A DNA stretch of 64,000 nucleotides from Luteimicrobium sp042670205 (lineage in GTDB: Bacteria; Actinomycetota; Actinomycetes; Actinomycetales; Cellulomonadaceae). Location: assembly GCF_042670205.1 (NCBI RefSeq), contig NZ_JBHUWD010000012.1, positions 25,223 to 89,222 on the forward strand. The letters are read 5' to 3'. How positions within the stretch are numbered: position 1 is the stretch's first letter; each line of letters begins with the position of its first letter. Below the pieces are notes generated by a model, which was not told where the DNA came from, ran no database searches, and saw nothing but the letters and a program-made list of their open reading frames with translations. Shown here in pieces: positions 61,176-64,000 of the stretch. A program made the translations under genes and the position numbers.

Positions 61176-62095
61176 TGTCCACCCCCACGCTCCAGGACGA
61201 CCGCACCGCGAACGACGCCCGGGCCCCGCGCGCCACGACCAAGCCCCGGCGGCAGGTCCGTGCGGGCTCCCACCTGCTCCTGCTGGCCTTCGCCGTCTAC
61301 TTCCTGATCCCGCTGTGGTGGCTGCTCGTCGCCTCGACCAAGTCCAACAGCGGCCTGTTCGTCGGATCGGGCGGGCCCCTGTGGTTCAACGGCGACTTCA
61401 ACTTCGTCGAGAACGTCAAGGGCCTGTTCACGCACGACGGCGGCATCTACTGGACCTGGTTCCGGAACTCGTTCGTGTACGCGCTCGCAGGCGGGGTCGG
61501 AGCCACGCTCCTGTCGCTCCTCGCGGGCTACGGCTTCGCCATGTACCGCTTCCGCGGACGCGCGTTCCTGTTCTCGGTCCTGCTCGGGTCCCTGATGATC
61601 CCGGCCACCGCTCTCGTCATCCCGACGTTCGTGCTGCTGTCGGACTTCAACCTCATCGACACGATGTGGGCGGTCATCCTGCCGTCGCTCCTCAGCCCGA
61701 TCGGCGTCTACCTCATCCGCGTCTACGCGCAGGAGGCGCTCCCGCAGGACACGATCGACGCGGCCCGCGTCGACGGCGCGGGGGAGCTGCGGACGTTCTT
61801 CCGCGTGAGCGTCCCGCTCCTGCGCCCGGCCGTCGTCACCGTGCTGCTGCTCACGACGGTCGCCACGTGGAACAACTTCTTCCTCCCGCTGGCCGTGCTG
61901 CGCAGCCAGAAGCTGCTCCCCGTGACCGTCGGCCTCAGCAACTGGCAGGCGCTGTCCAGTGCCGGCGCAGGCAACGAGCAGGCCTGGAACCTCATCGTCA
62001 CGGGCGCGCTCCTGTCGATCGTGCCGCTGATCGTCGCGTTCCTCGCGCTCCAGCGCTACTGGCAGTCCGGCCTGACCCTCGGCAGCGTCAAGTAG
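61175..62095 (+). CDS. Carbohydrate ABC transporter permease (MalG type)
   Basis: 306 residues from the ATG overlapping the previous stop; a GTG three bases earlier is a less likely alternative. A 35-residue basic N-terminus leads to six helices, with EAA loop IDAARVDGAGELRTFFRVSV. Together with the MalF-type partner it forms the channel; an ATPase must be supplied from elsewhere. GH51 paralogue 2 follows after 70 bases. Confidence 0.92.
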   Translation: MSTPTLQDDRTANDARAPRATTKPRRQVRAGSHLLLLAFAVYFLIPLWWLLVASTKSNSGLFVGSGGPLWFNGDFNFVENVKGLFTHDGGIYWTWFRNSFVYALAGGVGATLLSLLAGYGFAMYRFRGRAFLFSVLLGSLMIPATALVIPTFVLLSDFNLIDTMWAVILPSLLSPIGVYLIRVYAQEALPQDTIDAARVDGAGELRTFFRVSVPLLRPAVVTVLLLTTVATWNNFFLPLAVLRSQKLLPVTVGLSNWQALSSAGAGNEQAWNLIVTGALLSIVPLIVAFLALQRYWQSGLTLGSVK

Positions 62096-62165
62096 CACGC
62101 CCGGCCCGCCGCCCCTACCGCATCCGAACCCCGCTGACCCGCAGCGCCACTTCCCGGAGACCTCC

Positions 62166-63683
62166 ATGCACCACGCCACCGTCACGCTCGACCCCGCGTT
62201 CGTCGTCGGGCCCGTCCGTCCCCGGACGTTCGGCACGTTCGTCGAGCACCTCGGGCGCTGCGTCTACACCGGGATCCACGAGCCCGGGCACCCCACCGCC
62301 GACGCCGACGGGTTCCGGGGCGACGTCCTCGCGCTCACCCGGGAGCTGGGGGTGACGACCGTGCGCTACCCGGGCGGGAACTTCGTCTCGGGCTACCGGT
62401 GGGAGGACGGCATCGGGCCGGTCGACCAGCGGCCCACCCGGCTCGACCTCGCCTGGCACTCGAGCGACCCCAACACGGTCGGCGTGGACGAGTTCATGCG
62501 GTGGACGCGCGCGGCGGGCGTCGAGCCGATGATGGCCGTCAACCTGGGCACGCGCGGGGTCCAGGAGGCCCTCGACCTGCTCGAGTACTGCAACGTCCCG
62601 GGCGGCTCGTACTGGTCCGACCAGCGCCGGGCCAACGGAGCCGAGGAGCCCTACCGCGTGAAGATGTGGTGCCTCGGCAACGAGATGGACGGCCCGTGGC
62701 AGATCGGCCACAAGACGGCGTCCGAGTACGGGCGTCTCGCCGCCGAGACCGCGCGGGCCATGCGGATGGTGGACCCCGGGCTCGAGCTCGTGGTCTGCGG
62801 GTCGTCCAGCTCGGCGATGCCGACGTTCGGCGAGTGGGAGCGGACCGTCCTCACCGAGACGTACGAGCACGTCGACTACATCTCCGCGCACGCGTACTAC
62901 TGGGAGGAGGACGGCGACCTCGCGTCCTTCCTGGCGTCGTCGGTCGACATGGACCACTTCGTGGACGCCGTGTCGGCCACCGCCGACCAGGTGCGGGCGG
63001 CCGGCAAGCACGACAAGCGGATCCACATCTCGTTCGACGAGTGGAACGTCTGGTACCAGAACGCCGAACCGTCCGCGCCGCCCAGCGGCGACGACTGGCC
63101 CGTCGCGCCCGCCCTCCTCGAGGACCGCTACGACGTCGCCGACGCCGTGGTCGTCGGGAGCCTGCTGATCTCGCTCCTGCGGCACACCGACCGGGTGCAC
63201 GCGGCGTCGCTCGCACAGCTCGTCAACGTCATCGCCCCGATCATGACCGAGTCCGGCGGCCCCGCCTGGCGGCAGACGATCTTCCACCCGTTCGCGCTCA
63301 CCGCAGCGCACGCCCGTGGCGAGGTGCTGCGCGCCGTCGTCGAGGCGCCCGACGTCCCGACCGCGAAGTTCGGCGACGTCCCCGTCGTCGACACCGTCGC
63401 GACGCACGACCCGGAGACCGGCGAGGTCGTCCTGTTCGTCGTCAACCGGTCCGTGGACGCGCCGCTCCGGCTCGAGATCGACGCCCGCGCCTTCGGGGTG
63501 GAGTCGGTCACCGAGGCGCTCACCCTCGCGAACCCCGACCTGCACTGGCGTGCGACCGTCGAGGACGACTCGTCCGTCCGGCCCGAGGTGAACACGTCCG
63601 TGAAGGTCGCCGACGGGCGCGTCGAGGGCGAGCTGCCGCCCGTCTCGTGGACCGTCGTGCGGCTGGGGCGCGGGGAGGCCTGA
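62166..63683 (+). CDS. Intracellular alpha-L-arabinofuranosidase, GH51 (paralogue 2)
   Basis: 505 residues, no signal peptide. Acid/base Glu173 (WCLGNEMDGPW) and nucleophile Glu291 (ISFDEWNVWY) are intact, with TVRYPGGNFVSGYRWEDG as in paralogue 1. It is the last gene of the CUT1 operon that begins at 58771, so it is probably induced with the importer and hydrolyses its cargo. Differences from paralogue 1 lie mostly in loop regions and in the C-terminal beta-domain, which could alter chain-length preference; that is inference. Confidence 0.95.
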   Translation: MHHATVTLDPAFVVGPVRPRTFGTFVEHLGRCVYTGIHEPGHPTADADGFRGDVLALTRELGVTTVRYPGGNFVSGYRWEDGIGPVDQRPTRLDLAWHSSDPNTVGVDEFMRWTRAAGVEPMMAVNLGTRGVQEALDLLEYCNVPGGSYWSDQRRANGAEEPYRVKMWCLGNEMDGPWQIGHKTASEYGRLAAETARAMRMVDPGLELVVCGSSSSAMPTFGEWERTVLTETYEHVDYISAHAYYWEEDGDLASFLASSVDMDHFVDAVSATADQVRAAGKHDKRIHISFDEWNVWYQNAEPSAPPSGDDWPVAPALLEDRYDVADAVVVGSLLISLLRHTDRVHAASLAQLVNVIAPIMTESGGPAWRQTIFHPFALTAAHARGEVLRAVVEAPDVPTAKFGDVPVVDTVATHDPETGEVVLFVVNRSVDAPLRLEIDARAFGVESVTEALTLANPDLHWRATVEDDSSVRPEVNTSVKVADGRVEGELPPVSWTVVRLGRGEA

Positions 63684-63807
63684 GCCCAGCCCGCAGGCGG
63701 CCGGCCGAGGCAGCACGGGGCGCCCGACCTCGACGCGTGCCACCGGCGCCCGTCCCGCTGCTCGCCGTGCGCGAGCCGTGGGGCGGGCGTCCGTCGTCCC
63801 GGCTCGG

Positions 63808-64000
63808 TCAGCTCGCCCGGGAGAGCGCGGGCTCGACGGCGGTCGGCACGGGCCGAGTCGCGCCGGGAACCGCGCGCACGACGGTGCCCGCGCCGGCGAG
63901 GGCGACGAGGGTGGGGTCGTCGTGGGCTGCGTCGGTGACCACGACGCTGAGGGAGCTGCGGGGGACGGCTTCGACGACGGAGTCGTGGCCGAGGGTGGTG
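63808..64000 (-). CDS. C-terminus of a probable DeoR-type regulator (cut by window edge)
   Basis: About 63 residues are readable before the stop at 63808-63810: SLSVVVTDAAHDDPTLVALAG is like the end of a DeoR sugar-phosphate sensor domain, where the V-V-T-D motif is followed by a small helix and GTVVRAV. The N-terminus with any HTH lies beyond base 64000, so the call is tentative. It is convergent with GH51 paralogue 2; the 124-bp gap shows no clear terminator. Confidence 0.45.
   Translation of the reverse strand, partial: TTLGHDSVVEAVPRSSLSVVVTDAAHDDPTLVALAGAGTVVRAVPGATRPVPTAVEPALSRAS

Noticed and set aside
1..64000. tRNA, rRNA, riboswitch, phage or transposase genes
   Set aside because: Nothing matching these was seen in any region; no integrase or transposase motifs appear in the readable frames.

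Overview
This is a high-GC actinobacterial chromosome segment, most like a Cellulosimicrobium/Cellulomonas-type plant-polymer degrader. That placement is inferred from codon use, lipoprotein-type binding proteins, a leaderless DisA/RadA housekeeping block and large secreted multidomain glycosidases; no marker gene in the window proves it. Roughly the first 9.3 kb is core genome: glpD (cut by the window edge), a SorC-type regulator, a GNAT acetyltransferase, mutY, a membrane-anchored protein of unknown function, disA, radA, another unknown membrane protein and proC.

From about 9.3 kb to 63.7 kb the window is one large L-arabinose / arabinan / beta-L-arabinooligosaccharide utilisation region. 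(i) 9.3-14.5 kb: a LacI regulator and the catabolic operon araB-like kinase, araD and araA, which convert L-arabinose to D-xylulose 5-phosphate. (ii) 14.9-18.8 kb: a ChvE/MmsAB-type (CUT2) monosaccharide importer. (iii) 19.3-24.2 kb: a YtfQRT-YjfF-type (CUT2) importer, probably for furanose sugar. (iv) 24.3-38.3 kb: three very large secreted enzymes (GH51; GH43; double GH43) that share an almost identical Ig-like C-terminal tail. (v) 38.3-54.1 kb: a second module with a CUT1 importer lacking an ATPase, an intracellular GH127 beta-L-arabinofuranosidase, a LacI regulator, a secreted GH121-like enzyme and a secreted GH43 enzyme. Its gene content parallels the Bifidobacterium longum locus for hydroxyproline-linked beta-L-arabinooligosaccharides. 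(vi) 54.3-63.7 kb: a secreted endo-arabinanase-like GH43, an intracellular GH51, a third LacI regulator, a second CUT1 importer without ATPase and a second intracellular GH51. The window ends in the C-terminus of a probable DeoR-type regulator.

The flow of material appears to be: secreted GH43/GH51/GH121-like enzymes cut arabinan and arabinosylated glycoproteins outside the cell; four ABC importers bring in monosaccharide and oligosaccharides; cytoplasmic GH51 and GH127 enzymes finish the hydrolysis; AraB/D/A feed the pentose phosphate pathway.

Regulation can be read from the DNA. Three LacI-family genes sit beside three distinct palindrome families: TGTGAGCGCTAACA (close to the ideal lac operator), CGAAAAGCATTTCG, and an ACAACGATGT/CAACGTTG family. 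Two promoters carry both the first and third kinds. All four substrate-binding-protein genes are followed by a strong GC hairpin before the next transporter gene. Three noncoding stretches carry the same 21-bp tandem repeat; at 44.7-45.3 kb two inverted arrays flank a perfect 21-bp stem-loop, the strangest noncoding structure here.
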